Source: Lachnospiraceae bacterium
GTDB lineage: Bacteria; Bacillota; Clostridia; Lachnospirales; Lachnospiraceae
Direction: 5' to 3'
NCBI GenBank assembly: GCA_015057525.1
Contig: SVEE01000007.1
Coordinates: forward strand, 1-64,000
DNA: 64,000 bases
The notes under the pieces: generated by a model
Told to the model about the DNA's origin: nothing
Seen by the model: the letters and a program-made list of their open reading frames with translations, nothing else
Databases searched by the model: none
Shown here: positions 1-9,237 of the stretch, one piece after another
Position numbering within the stretch: the stretch's first letter is position 1
Layout of the letters: each line of letters starts with the position of its first letter
Made by a program: the position numbers and the translations under genes

Positions 1-72
1 TTTGATATGAGTGAATATTTTGAAAAGGCTCCACAAATCAAAAGAACACTTGCTATAAGAGGTGCTGCATAG
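1..72 (+). CDS. C-terminal fragment of an unidentified protein
   Basis: The first 23 codons of the window stay open in frame 1 and end at a TAG at 70-72. The encoded tail is FDMSEYFEKAPQ followed by IKRTLAIRGAA. The start lies outside the window. The fragment is too short to assign to a family, and its link to the surface genes downstream is unknown. About 360 bases without a gene follow. Confidence 0.5.
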   Translation, partial: FDMSEYFEKAPQIKRTLAIRGAA

Positions 73-189
73 CACATGAATTAATTAACCGAAAGGAATT
101 TACACACAAAAATGGACTTGACTAAAAGTTGTGCTGAAGACCCAGATAAGAAGACTTCTTGTTGAATTATGTATGTTAGAAGAGGCTTT

Positions 190-385
190 TTGGGTCTATA
201 GAAAGTAAGTTGTTGCTGATACCCACATGATGTGAAAAAGTTGGGCATGGAGAGGAAGAAATTTTCCATAGACCCGCGGGTGGTGAAATAAGCTAGAAAA
301 ATATGAGTAAAAGTTATTTCTTTGGGTCTAGGGAAGCAGGAAGCCGCTATAGACCCATAGATATTTGGTTAGCCTTGACTAACGG
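190..385 (+). ncRNA. Candidate structured leader RNA with competing hairpins
   Basis: The 363-base gap before the first surface-protein gene holds GGGTCTA twice (192-198 within GGGTCTATA, and 324-330) and its complement TAGACCC twice (269-275 and 350-356). Each left arm can pair with either right arm. GGGTCTATA at 192-200 pairs perfectly with TATAGACCC at 348-356, or nearly as well with 267-275. A further hairpin is GTTAG (368-372) with CTAAC (379-383), followed by a run of seven G. Mutually exclusive pairing of this kind suits a regulatory leader. I do not recognise a known riboswitch class, and no ligand can be proposed. Confidence 0.4.
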
Positions 386-435
386 GGGGGTAGTAAAATG
401 GTTTTTGATAAATCACAAAATATGGAGGAAAATCT

Positions 436-2508
436 ATGAGAAAAATCAAAAAAAGTTTAGCTTTTGTATTATCTGCTGCGATGATGCTTGGTGCTGTATC
501 ACAGGTTAATTATGAACCCTTAGCTGGAACTTATCCACAGTTACTTGAATTGCCAATCACTACATTAGAAATAGGAAAGCAATATACGGTAGATTCTAGC
601 GTGGATATGCAATATGAACAAGCCAAGAATCATCCTTATTATCAAGATAATGGTTATAATTCTGGTACTTTGTCATCTTATGCGGATGCAGTATATAAGA
701 TTACAGTGCCTGCGTATTCACAGTTAAATTTGAATCTACCTGAAGATTATGGTTCAAGTTGGTATGATGGTAAAGGAAATTATATAAGTGTTAATAATTA
801 TGGTAGTGTGGTAAACTCCACTGCAACAGACAAAACTTATATTTTTGCTGTTAATTCATATGAGAATTTTTCATTTACGGCATCACTTGGTACTCTTGTA
901 CCGGACTTTGATGGTCAGATTTGTGTGTATACTCAGGGTAATACGGATGAAACTTCAAATCCTTTGAAGGTATTTAACACAGAGTATTTCCGTAGAAATT
1001 ATAACGATTATTATAAAAATGTGAAGATTGTTGAAATAGAGCCACATTATTCGGCGGAAGAATATATTGAGCAGGCTATAGCTTTAAGCGAAATGTCTTC
1101 TTCAACATCTATAATTACAGCAGATAGTGAATATGTAAGGAATTTTATTGGAACAGGAAAATTTGAAACACTTTCAGATGTGGGATTTGATGCCAATGGA
1201 TATACAACTACAGCGTATGAGTATACTGTAGCAAGAGGTAGCGAGAATGGTAATTTATATGCAGTTACTTGGCAGGTGTGTCCAAACAGCTTTGTGTACG
1301 ATGCAGATATAGCGGAGAGGGTTCTTGGTACATCAGACCCAGCCCAGGTACAGGCAAAAATTGACACAACAGAGGAATTTCTTGATGTTGCTGCCAAGAT
1401 GAAAGAACAGGGTTATGTAATGTGCTTTAGTTTGCTCGATACCGACATGTATAATATGACAACTACTGCGAATGTAGCTAAGCCAGCCGGTAGCATAGAT
1501 TATAGTGTAAAAGAATTTTTTGATACATTATCATCAAATGGATATTTTATAGATGAGGCTTGGGGAACTAGTTATTTTAATGAAACTAAAGGTGATAAGG
1601 AGATATTTGGATATTTCTGTAATTCAGATGATAAAGATAGTAATCCATTAGGATTAAATAATAATATTAAAGCTTGTCAGGGTCCTGTTGAAAGTGCGGG
1701 TGGCGAGCAGTATTTACTTGTAAACAATAAGAATATTGGTAATGATGTTGCAAAACAATTTTTAAATACTCTTTGCTGTGATACCGAGGATATGAAGGAT
1801 ATAGTGGATATAATGGCATACAGGAATGAGTTTGTTAACAATAAGGAAGCAGCACAGCAACTTATTGCTGAAGGCAAGGGTGGAGTTGACATACTTGGAG
1901 GACAGAATATATATGCGATATGGGATTCTGTAGCAAAATCAATATACGGTTCCAATCATGTACCTGATTATTTCAATATAACAACTGATGGAGGTACTTT
2001 TGATGGTAATCATTATTACCTTCCAGGAGGAACAATGGTTAAAGATGCATTCTTCTGTGACGGTACATACACATATTACCTTCAGGCAGATGGTACTCCT
2101 ATGAAGGATAGACTTACATATCATCCAGATGGTAAGCATGTAATTTATTTAGATGAAAATGGACATGAAGTTTTTAGTGATTTTGTGAATGTTAGAAAAA
2201 CTATTTCAGGAGAGACAGTTGATGACTATTGCTTCTTCGATGTTAACGGATATCTTTATGTAGATGTTGTTACCTATGATAAGACCGGCCAATATCTCTA
2301 CTACGCAAATCCATATGGTGTATTGGAGAGAGGCAAGTGGTTCAAGTTCTCTAATACAGTAATGTGTGCGGATGGAACTCCATGGAATGGTGCAGCAGGT
2401 AACTTCGGTTATGCTAATGCAGACGGTACTCTTATGGTTAATACATACACATACGATTGGGAAGGAAGGCTTTGCTACATGCAGGGTAATGGAGTTGCAC
2501 TTTACTAA
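436..2508 (+). CDS. Secreted solute-binding-fold protein with C-terminal wall-binding repeats
   Basis: 690 aa. The N-terminus (about 1-31) is a signal peptide with basic start and hydrophobic core but no lipobox Cys, so the product is probably released or wall-bound rather than a lipoprotein. Residues about 155-510 resemble extracellular sugar-binding proteins of ABC importers, including the stretch LGTSDPAQVQ, a FGYF motif and a GGQN motif near the end of the domain. The last 160 residues carry aromatic and glycine-rich repeats (YLQADGTPM, YLDENGHEVF, YANADGTLM) like choline/glucan-type cell-wall-binding repeats. No permease genes are nearby, which argues for a surface sugar-binding or adhesion role. 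The start follows GGAGG with good spacing. It is a paralogue of the next gene. Confidence 0.75.
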   Translation: MRKIKKSLAFVLSAAMMLGAVSQVNYEPLAGTYPQLLELPITTLEIGKQYTVDSSVDMQYEQAKNHPYYQDNGYNSGTLSSYADAVYKITVPAYSQLNLNLPEDYGSSWYDGKGNYISVNNYGSVVNSTATDKTYIFAVNSYENFSFTASLGTLVPDFDGQICVYTQGNTDETSNPLKVFNTEYFRRNYNDYYKNVKIVEIEPHYSAEEYIEQAIALSEMSSSTSIITADSEYVRNFIGTGKFETLSDVGFDANGYTTTAYEYTVARGSENGNLYAVTWQVCPNSFVYDADIAERVLGTSDPAQVQAKIDTTEEFLDVAAKMKEQGYVMCFSLLDTDMYNMTTTANVAKPAGSIDYSVKEFFDTLSSNGYFIDEAWGTSYFNETKGDKEIFGYFCNSDDKDSNPLGLNNNIKACQGPVESAGGEQYLLVNNKNIGNDVAKQFLNTLCCDTEDMKDIVDIMAYRNEFVNNKEAAQQLIAEGKGGVDILGGQNIYAIWDSVAKSIYGSNHVPDYFNITTDGGTFDGNHYYLPGGTMVKDAFFCDGTYTYYLQADGTPMKDRLTYHPDGKHVIYLDENGHEVFSDFVNVRKTISGETVDDYCFFDVNGYLYVDVVTYDKTGQYLYYANPYGVLERGKWFKFSNTVMCADGTPWNGAAGNFGYANADGTLMVNTYTYDWEGRLCYMQGNGVALY

Positions 2509-2528
2509 TTTAATCTAAACTATAATGA

Positions 2529-2560
2529 CTCACACCTATTTATATGGGTGTGAGTTTTTT
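2529..2560 (+). terminator. Rho-independent terminator
   Basis: CTCACACC (2529-2536) pairs with GGGTGTGAG (2546-2554) and is followed directly by six T. It ends the transcript of the first surface protein gene. Confidence 0.85.
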
Positions 2561-2691
2561 ATGGTGAAAATTATGCAATTTTTTTTAATTCATTTGTTGT
2601 ATTATTAATTATATAAATAATATATGTTCATTAAAGTTATTTATGTGGTATTATGTAACTGCAACATCTTTCTAGATTTGATATTATCCTC

Positions 2692-2739
2692 GTTAGAAGT
2701 TGATTTTATTTATAAACTAGTTAGAAGTTGATTTTATTT
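2692..2739 (+). repeat. Two 20-bp direct repeats upstream of second surface gene
   Basis: GTTAGAAGTTGATTTTATTT occurs at 2692-2711 and again at 2720-2739, a 28-base period, ending about 20 bases before the next start codon. The two sites could be a regulator binding site or a local duplication. The rest of the 2561-2761 gap is AT-rich with nothing else recognised. Confidence 0.6.
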
Positions 2740-2761
2740 TAGTAAATAAGAGGGGAAATTT

Positions 2762-4870
2762 ATGAAGAAACAGAAAAAAATCATATCTATAACGTTGTCA
2801 CTAGTAATGTTATTCACAATTTTGCAAATTAATTATGAACCTAAAGCACAAGTAGATATATATAGGGATGCTATTCCCCTTGAAATTGGGCAAGAATACA
2901 CTGTAGATCCCGACGTTAATTACTCACTTTATGATAGTATCCTCTACGATGGGGAAGGAATGACAGGTCTTAAAATGAATACTGATACAATATATAGTGT
3001 TCTCGTTCCACCATATTCTACAGTAACGGCTGAAGTACCAGAATGGGTAGAGGACGTAACTGTGTCGTGGATGTATAAGAGGGTAGAGGGAGAATATACA
3101 TTATGGTATGACTTAGATGATTATACTAATTTTAGCGGTGTGGAAGAAACAGTTTATTTATTTATAGATTCTTTAACAACAGAGTTTACTTCCCGTATAT
3201 GTGTAGATTATGCATTTGAGCCGGAAGATTCATATGAGCCGGATCCTAGTTTAATAGCGGATTTTGAAGGACAGATTTGTGTATATGGTTTTGATGCGGA
3301 ACTTGGAGAAAGATTAGAAGTTTTTTACGATAAATATCCTGAATACGCAAATTATATTAAATATATTAATTTGGATAATGATAGTGCGACGTATTATATT
3401 GAAGACGTGGTGAATTTAAGTAACTGTAATTCTACAACATCTATAGTTGCCGCTCCTGGTGAAACTCTTCGAGGGTTTATAGAATCAGGGAATTATGAAC
3501 CACTTAGCAGTATAGGATTTGATGTTAATTCCTATATGAATACGTCATATGATTACGCAGTAGCAAATTGTTTGTATAATAATGAATTATATGCTTCAAC
3601 ATGGAAAATATGTCCAAGTAATTTTATTTATGATGTTGATATAGCAAATCAGGTTCTTGGTACATCTGATCCGGCTCAGGTACAGGCAATGATTGATACT
3701 CCAGAGAAATTTCTTCAGGTCGCTGAGCTGATGAAGGCTGCAGGCTATAATATGTGTAACAATTTTGAAACCTTGCCTTCCGTTACAACAGAAGTAAATG
3801 TAGGTAAGCCGTCAGAAACTATAGATCCGAAAATGCAGGAGTTTTATGATGTCTTAAAGTCAAATAAATATATGATAGGACATTCTCAGTGGATGAATGA
3901 ATGGTATGAGACTACGCAAGACAAAAGGTTTTTTGGGTATTTTTCATGTACATGGTTTACATCTGAAAAATTTCAATTTGTTGATTCAAAGAATGTAAAA
4001 ACTTGCAGAGGACCAGTTGATTATGCTTGGGATTATTGGGATGGAACATACTTATTAGTTGATAATAAAAACAAGGGCAATGATATAGTGAAACTTGTTT
4101 TAGAAACTCTTTGCTGTGATACAGAGATTATGAAAGATATAATGTTTGACACCAACGATGTGGCAAATAATAAGAATGCTGTTCAACAGTTTATTGCAGA
4201 AGGAAATGGTTCTTGGGCAAATTTCGGCGGACAGAATCCATATGTTGTATGGGATGAGGCAGCTAAAAATATTTATGACATGAAGAACGGTGAGGCACAG
4301 GGAATTTATGTTTCAAAGATGGATAGAACAGGTGTAACTGCTGGGATAGTAGTTGAAGGCAACAAGGCTAATTCTGAATTTAGTTGGTGGGCTTGTGAAG
4401 GGAATTCAGAAAACTGGTTCTTAATTCAGGATTGGGTAAAAGGTAACGAGTGGATCAATTGGACACCAGATAAGTATGGGGATTATGTAATTGTTGGTAA
4501 AACAAGAATCTGTGGACAACCTGATACAGAAAGCTCATCACATATTAATATTTCGTATCATCCACAGATAAAGGGTAAGTGTCAGATGCCATATACTGGT
4601 GAAGGTGGTGGATACCTTATCGGAGTGGAAAGCTATGAAAATCCAAATCAGAGCTATATGTATGAGATGCTTGTTCTTGACTGTACGCTTTTGGCAGAAG
4701 GTAAAGACGCATGGATATACACTACAGGAAAGTTCACTGTGCCGGAAGGTAATGCAGCATGGACAGTATGGCAACCACAGTATGGATACTATTGGACATT
4801 GTTTAGAGTGTATGATGCACAGGGAAATCTCTTGGATGAACAGTGTTATGGATTTGTTAATGCGTATTAA
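2762..4870 (+). CDS. Secreted solute-binding-fold protein with C-terminal Y_Y_Y-like domain
   Basis: 702 aa, paralogue of the preceding gene. Both have INYEP or VNYEP just after the signal segment, then LEIG(K/Q)(Q/E)YTVD, and the LGTSDPAQVQA stretch in the binding domain. The signal peptide (about 1-27) again lacks a lipobox Cys. The C-terminal 185 residues differ: motifs such as ENWFLIQDWVKGNEW and DKYGDYVIVGK resemble the immunoglobulin-like Y_Y_Y-type modules found in clostridial amidases and surface proteins. So the same binding domain carries different attachment modules in the two genes. The start has AGGGGA seven bases upstream. The ligand is unknown; a sugar is the default guess from the family. 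Confidence 0.7.
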   Translation: MKKQKKIISITLSLVMLFTILQINYEPKAQVDIYRDAIPLEIGQEYTVDPDVNYSLYDSILYDGEGMTGLKMNTDTIYSVLVPPYSTVTAEVPEWVEDVTVSWMYKRVEGEYTLWYDLDDYTNFSGVEETVYLFIDSLTTEFTSRICVDYAFEPEDSYEPDPSLIADFEGQICVYGFDAELGERLEVFYDKYPEYANYIKYINLDNDSATYYIEDVVNLSNCNSTTSIVAAPGETLRGFIESGNYEPLSSIGFDVNSYMNTSYDYAVANCLYNNELYASTWKICPSNFIYDVDIANQVLGTSDPAQVQAMIDTPEKFLQVAELMKAAGYNMCNNFETLPSVTTEVNVGKPSETIDPKMQEFYDVLKSNKYMIGHSQWMNEWYETTQDKRFFGYFSCTWFTSEKFQFVDSKNVKTCRGPVDYAWDYWDGTYLLVDNKNKGNDIVKLVLETLCCDTEIMKDIMFDTNDVANNKNAVQQFIAEGNGSWANFGGQNPYVVWDEAAKNIYDMKNGEAQGIYVSKMDRTGVTAGIVVEGNKANSEFSWWACEGNSENWFLIQDWVKGNEWINWTPDKYGDYVIVGKTRICGQPDTESSSHINISYHPQIKGKCQMPYTGEGGGYLIGVESYENPNQSYMYEMLVLDCTLLAEGKDAWIYTTGKFTVPEGNAAWTVWQPQYGYYWTLFRVYDAQGNLLDEQCYGFVNAY

Positions 4871-4939
4871 GATGTAAGTTAATAATATCCAGTCAACCTT
4901 TTATAATTTTTGTGTATTGGACGGAGTATAGATAAGCAC

Positions 4940-5620
4940 ATGAATAAATTAGAAGAAACAATAGGTGTTATTTTTGATTTCAATGGAACCATGTTTTTTG
5001 ATTCAGAAAAGCATGTAAAGGCATGGACTCGTTTCACAGAAGAACTTATTGGAAGAGATATTACGCCGGAGGAAAGAAGATTACATGTAAGGGACAAATC
5101 GGGCAGAGAGATTTTAGAGTATTTTCTTGGATATGAGATAAGTGATGATATGTACGAACAATTTTCCGAGGAAAAAGAGGGAATATATAGAAAGCTTTGC
5201 AGTGAGGATAAGGATAATCTCAAGCTGGCGCCTGGTTTGGAGAAGTTCCTAGATTTTTTATCGGAAAATAATGTACCAAGAACTATAGCAACAGTTGCGC
5301 CACTTTCAAATGTAATGTATTATTTTGAAACCTTTGATTTATACAGATGGTTTGATACGGATAAGATAGTATATCACGACAAGCGTCTTAGGGATAAACC
5401 ATTCCCAGATATTTATTTAGTGGCATGTAAGATGATTAATATGCCACCAGATAAATGTTTGGTTTTCGAGGATTCGTTAATTGGTATAACTGCAGCTAGT
5501 AATGCAGGGATTAAACATATAGTTGCTATAAATGGTGATAATCCTACCTTGAACATAGAGGGGATTGATTATGTGCATGGTATGGTTGAGGATTATACGA
5601 AACTGGATAATGTATTATAA
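4940..5620 (+). CDS. HAD-superfamily phosphatase (beta-phosphoglucomutase-like)
   Basis: 226 aa from the ATG at 4940, preceded by GGACGGAG; an upstream in-frame TTG at 4910 has no better ribosome site. Motif I reads DFNGT, so the usual second Asp (DxD) is Asn. Motif II threonine lies around TVAPLS, and the motif IV region reads FEDSLIGITAASNAGI, as in beta-phosphoglucomutase and related sugar phosphatases with a helical cap after motif I. The DxN variant recurs in clostridial HADs as far as I recall, and may change activity since the second Asp is the general acid. Substrate unknown. It stands 70 bases after the surface gene and may share its transcript. Confidence 0.75.
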   Translation: MNKLEETIGVIFDFNGTMFFDSEKHVKAWTRFTEELIGRDITPEERRLHVRDKSGREILEYFLGYEISDDMYEQFSEEKEGIYRKLCSEDKDNLKLAPGLEKFLDFLSENNVPRTIATVAPLSNVMYYFETFDLYRWFDTDKIVYHDKRLRDKPFPDIYLVACKMINMPPDKCLVFEDSLIGITAASNAGIKHIVAINGDNPTLNIEGIDYVHGMVEDYTKLDNVL

Positions 5621-5991
5621 TTACATAAAGTCATGTGTAATTTGACAAAATATTATATTTTGAATACTCTATAATAAATTATTATTTAGAGATATTAGTA
5701 TGTATGATTTTAATTTTCTAAATGATGATAACTGTGGTAAAAAGCGTTTGGATGATTAGAGATTATTCAGCGTAAATATTACGAAACTATACGTTTGTCA
5801 GTAGGAAATTTATCTTGTGTAAAGCATTAATGTACGTTATAATTGCAATATATTTTAAAAAGGGATTGTACAATAAATGGCCTATGTTAAAATGATTAAC
5901 AGAGAACAGAGTAGCCTAGTTCTATGTGCGTTTTTTAATGTTATAAAATACATGATTCATGAGACGGGAATTTTTTGTTTTAGGAGGTAAA
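5621..5991 (+). promoter_or_regulatory. Intergenic region with a possible promoter
   Basis: This AT-rich gap precedes the large surface-protein gene. TTGTAC (5866-5871) and TAAAAT (5888-5893) are 16 bases apart and could be a vegetative promoter, giving a leader of about 95 bases. No hairpin, repeat or open frame stands out in the rest. Confidence 0.3.
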
Positions 5992-5994
5992 ATG

Positions 5995-8900
5995 ATGAAA
6001 GGAAAAAGTAAGATTTTAATTGCATTGATTGCTCTTTGTATGCTTGCATGTGTTTATATTAATATACCTGCGCAGGCTACAGATGGAGAAGTGTCTACAG
6101 GTTTTATTGCAACTAGTGATTTCGATTGGACAGAGAGCGGTCCGGTAGTAAGTGGTGGAGCGGTTTACAGCAAGGAGTTATGGGCAGACATATCATGTCA
6201 TACAATATCACTTGCATATTTAGAGACTGCAGATGGAGAAATGGAATATATTTCTTTGGATGATAATGTAGGAATTACGCTTGGTGGACAGGATGCATCT
6301 CAATATGTTGAGATTAAAGCATATGAAGGTAATGCCGGACAGTATGATTTATATTACAACAAAACAGGAGATTATACATTTACTTACAATGGGGATAGTA
6401 TAACTGTTCATGTTGATTATCCGCAGGTGGGATTTTATAATTCAACAACTAAACTAGAAGCAAACTATATAAGAAAATTTGAGTTTGCCAGTATGGATGA
6501 AAATACATTTTACGTTATTTTGAGTGCTCCAGAAGATTATACAACAACTTTGGCTACAGAAAATCCATTTGTTGTAACTGATTGGGAAACTGGTGAGCAG
6601 GTTGCACCTGAAAATTTAGAGGATTACATATCATACGAGCTTGTAAGTGAGGGATGTTATAAGGCTACGGTTAATACACAGTCAGGTTTTGGGTTAAGTG
6701 TAAATGCTGTGTGTCAGAATTCCGATGGTAGTGATTCTTGTGAAACCTCAATGTACATGGATGTGGAATATAGAGAAACTGTTGAGGGGCTTGTTGTTAA
6801 GGACTGGATAGAGTGGAGTGATGAGACAGGTTCATTATTTGTTCCTGAGGAGGCACAATTTTCTAAGGAAGCATGGCCAGAGTTAGGTAATGTTACTCTT
6901 TATTTGGCGTATATAGAGGATGAAACAGATGAAACTCCAGAGACTATTTCACCAGAGGATATAGTGATTACATATGATGGAGAAGATGCTACAGATTTAG
7001 TTAGAGTATCAGCTAACGAGCAAAATGGAGAACTTATTGACTTTAAATTTACAAAAACTGGTGATTATGTTGTCAGCTACACAGTAAATGATGTTACAAG
7101 CTCTATAATTTTACATGTTGAGTATCCGATGATAGGATTTTACGAAACTGCTGAGATGACAGAGGATGGATATATAGCTGAGCTTTTCGAATATACAACA
7201 GGAAACAATGATGAATTGTATATGATTATTAATAGTAAGGGTGCAGAAATAACTGACCCTTCGGTTGTGGCAAATTATTATTATGAGGATGCTATTTCTA
7301 GTGAGCTTGTCTCTGATGAAGACGGATTAATTATTTATAAAATTATTGTTACAGATGAACGTAGCTCAGAATTCGCTATACTTGGAAGATGCATGTGTTC
7401 GTGGGAAGGCGAAGAACCATATGAGGTGGGATACGAAATCATGTTAAGAGCTAAAGATATGACAGGTCGTTTGGCTTTTACAGATGGAGAGTCCCATGTT
7501 GGATATACAGGCTGTTATATAACTAAGGAAGAGTATGAAGCAGGTGCAATTTATTGGAATAATAGTACGCCTATTTTCTGGGTACATGCTGATACTGTTC
7601 AGGGTGTAATTGACAAGCTTTCGGCAGTAGCTAATGGCGAGGAAGTATTGTATCAGAAGGTTGATTTTGCTGGTCCTAACATGGATGTTAGCAGTGCAGA
7701 TGTGGAGATAACAAATACAGGATACATATATATTGCTATTAGTCAGCATGGAGATATAAATCTTCAAGACCAGTATGTATCATCTTCGGGAAATATGAAA
7801 GGAATACTTTTTACATCAGGTAAGGACTGGGCTTATTCTGTTCATGATAAAGAGAATGGATTTTATATTGAGGATTGCGTATTTAATCTTGATAATGTAA
7901 GAGCATTAATTTCTGCTAATGGAGACAATGTGGCCGATGTTGTTCCTGTGGCTTTAGCAAATGAGACATATGTAAGTCGCTATAAGGACAAGCTTTACTA
8001 TGCTGAAAGAGTTGAAAATGGTGCCCAGCATTATTTTACAATAGATATAGATAATCCAGTTGAGTATGCAGCAGACGAAGCAGGTAAAGAAACATTGATG
8101 TTAAGATACTTAGATCTTCATAATATTGAGGGGATAGCTGAAATGACACCATTTTTCAAATATCCTGAAATGCATGTAAATATTTATTGTGATATGAAAT
8201 TTACAGGAAGATATGAAAAGCTCTCTATTGGTTTTAAGGATGGCAAAGATTTTGGTGCAACAATATTTGACCAGATAACTGGAGAAACTACTGCCATATA
8301 TACCATAGATGATTTAGGTGGTGCAACAACAAAACAGGTTGAGACTACATTCGGTTATGATGGTGATAGTGGGCAGCATGTAGTTGAGAATACAACAGTA
8401 TGGTTATATACAATTGACTCAGAGACAGTAACTTCTGGAACATATGAGGGTAAAGTAGATATTGCCGAAACACCGGAACCAAATGCGATGCCTGAACTTA
8501 CACAGGAGCAGAAAGATGCTATTGAGCAGAGTAAAAAACTTACTGTAGATGTTGAAGCTAATGAGCAAAGTTCGGAAGATATAGATAAGGATGTCCAAGA
8601 AGATATTAAGAAGGTTGTTGATGATGATTCATATTCGGGAGTTATTTATATTGATTTAAATGTAAATGCTTCGGTTGACGGTGTTGAAAAAGATGGAAAG
8701 AAAGTTCAGACTCCTATAACTGAGATGAAAGCTCCGATGGAAATTACTATTGATATTCCGGAAATTGCTAGGAAAGGTGGACGAAAATATAAGGTAGTAA
8801 GACATCATGTTGATAAGCACGGAAATAAGTACACAGAAGTTATTGAGGGTACACTTTCTGATGATGGAAGAAAAATAACGTTTGATACAGATTGTTTTTC

Positions 8901-9087
8901 TACTTACGCTATTGTTTATGATAGTGTAGATGATAGTTATGAAGACACAACAACAGAAGAGCCGGAGAAAGTAACAACAGAGACAGTTGATTCTCCTAAA
9001 ACTGTTGATAATGCTCCGCTTTTGGCATGTGTAATGATGCTTATGATTTCTGGAGTTGGAATGATTTATTTAAGCAAGAAAGAATAA
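5995..9087 (+). CDS. Large wall-anchored repeat surface protein, sortase-like tail
   Basis: About 1030 aa from the ATG at 5995, seven bases after AGGAGG (5982-5987); an ATG at 5992 is too close. A signal peptide covers about residues 1-28. Two homologous extracellular modules follow (each starts near DFDWTES or DWIEWSDE, and contains TGDY and VDYP or VEYP before GFY). A C-terminal region reading STYAIVYD precedes a Thr/Glu-rich spacer. The end is SPKTVDNAP, a hydrophobic segment and SKKE, which matches the layout of an SPKTGD-type sortase signal with Val in place of Gly. Likely displayed on the wall; ligand unknown. No sortase gene lies in the window. Confidence 0.7.
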   Translation: MKGKSKILIALIALCMLACVYINIPAQATDGEVSTGFIATSDFDWTESGPVVSGGAVYSKELWADISCHTISLAYLETADGEMEYISLDDNVGITLGGQDASQYVEIKAYEGNAGQYDLYYNKTGDYTFTYNGDSITVHVDYPQVGFYNSTTKLEANYIRKFEFASMDENTFYVILSAPEDYTTTLATENPFVVTDWETGEQVAPENLEDYISYELVSEGCYKATVNTQSGFGLSVNAVCQNSDGSDSCETSMYMDVEYRETVEGLVVKDWIEWSDETGSLFVPEEAQFSKEAWPELGNVTLYLAYIEDETDETPETISPEDIVITYDGEDATDLVRVSANEQNGELIDFKFTKTGDYVVSYTVNDVTSSIILHVEYPMIGFYETAEMTEDGYIAELFEYTTGNNDELYMIINSKGAEITDPSVVANYYYEDAISSELVSDEDGLIIYKIIVTDERSSEFAILGRCMCSWEGEEPYEVGYEIMLRAKDMTGRLAFTDGESHVGYTGCYITKEEYEAGAIYWNNSTPIFWVHADTVQGVIDKLSAVANGEEVLYQKVDFAGPNMDVSSADVEITNTGYIYIAISQHGDINLQDQYVSSSGNMKGILFTSGKDWAYSVHDKENGFYIEDCVFNLDNVRALISANGDNVADVVPVALANETYVSRYKDKLYYAERVENGAQHYFTIDIDNPVEYAADEAGKETLMLRYLDLHNIEGIAEMTPFFKYPEMHVNIYCDMKFTGRYEKLSIGFKDGKDFGATIFDQITGETTAIYTIDDLGGATTKQVETTFGYDGDSGQHVVENTTVWLYTIDSETVTSGTYEGKVDIAETPEPNAMPELTQEQKDAIEQSKKLTVDVEANEQSSEDIDKDVQEDIKKVVDDDSYSGVIYIDLNVNASVDGVEKDGKKVQTPITEMKAPMEITIDIPEIARKGGRKYKVVRHHVDKHGNKYTEVIEGTLSDDGRKITFDTDCFSTYAIVYDSVDDSYEDTTTEEPEKVTTETVDSPKTVDNAPLLACVMMLMISGVGMIYLSKKE

Positions 9088-9110
9088 TAAATAGATTGAA
9101 TTAGTAGGAT

Positions 9111-9149
9111 AAAAACCTAGCATCGGTAAATTAACGATGCTGGGTTTTT
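9111..9149. terminator. Bidirectional-type terminator hairpin
   Basis: AAAAACCTAGCATCG (9111-9125) pairs with CGATGCTGGGTTTTT (9135-9149), one G-T wobble. It ends the surface-protein transcript. Confidence 0.85.
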
Positions 9150-9237
9150 GTTATATACTTTTATATATAAATAAATTATAATGTAGTATAAGTTATAAAC
9201 AATATGCAAGTGTTATAAAAAAGAGGTGATAAAATAC

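Noticed and set aside
190-385. Known c-di-GMP-I or II riboswitch
   Set aside because: The conserved GCAAAGCC-type and class II pseudoknot segments are not found by eye.
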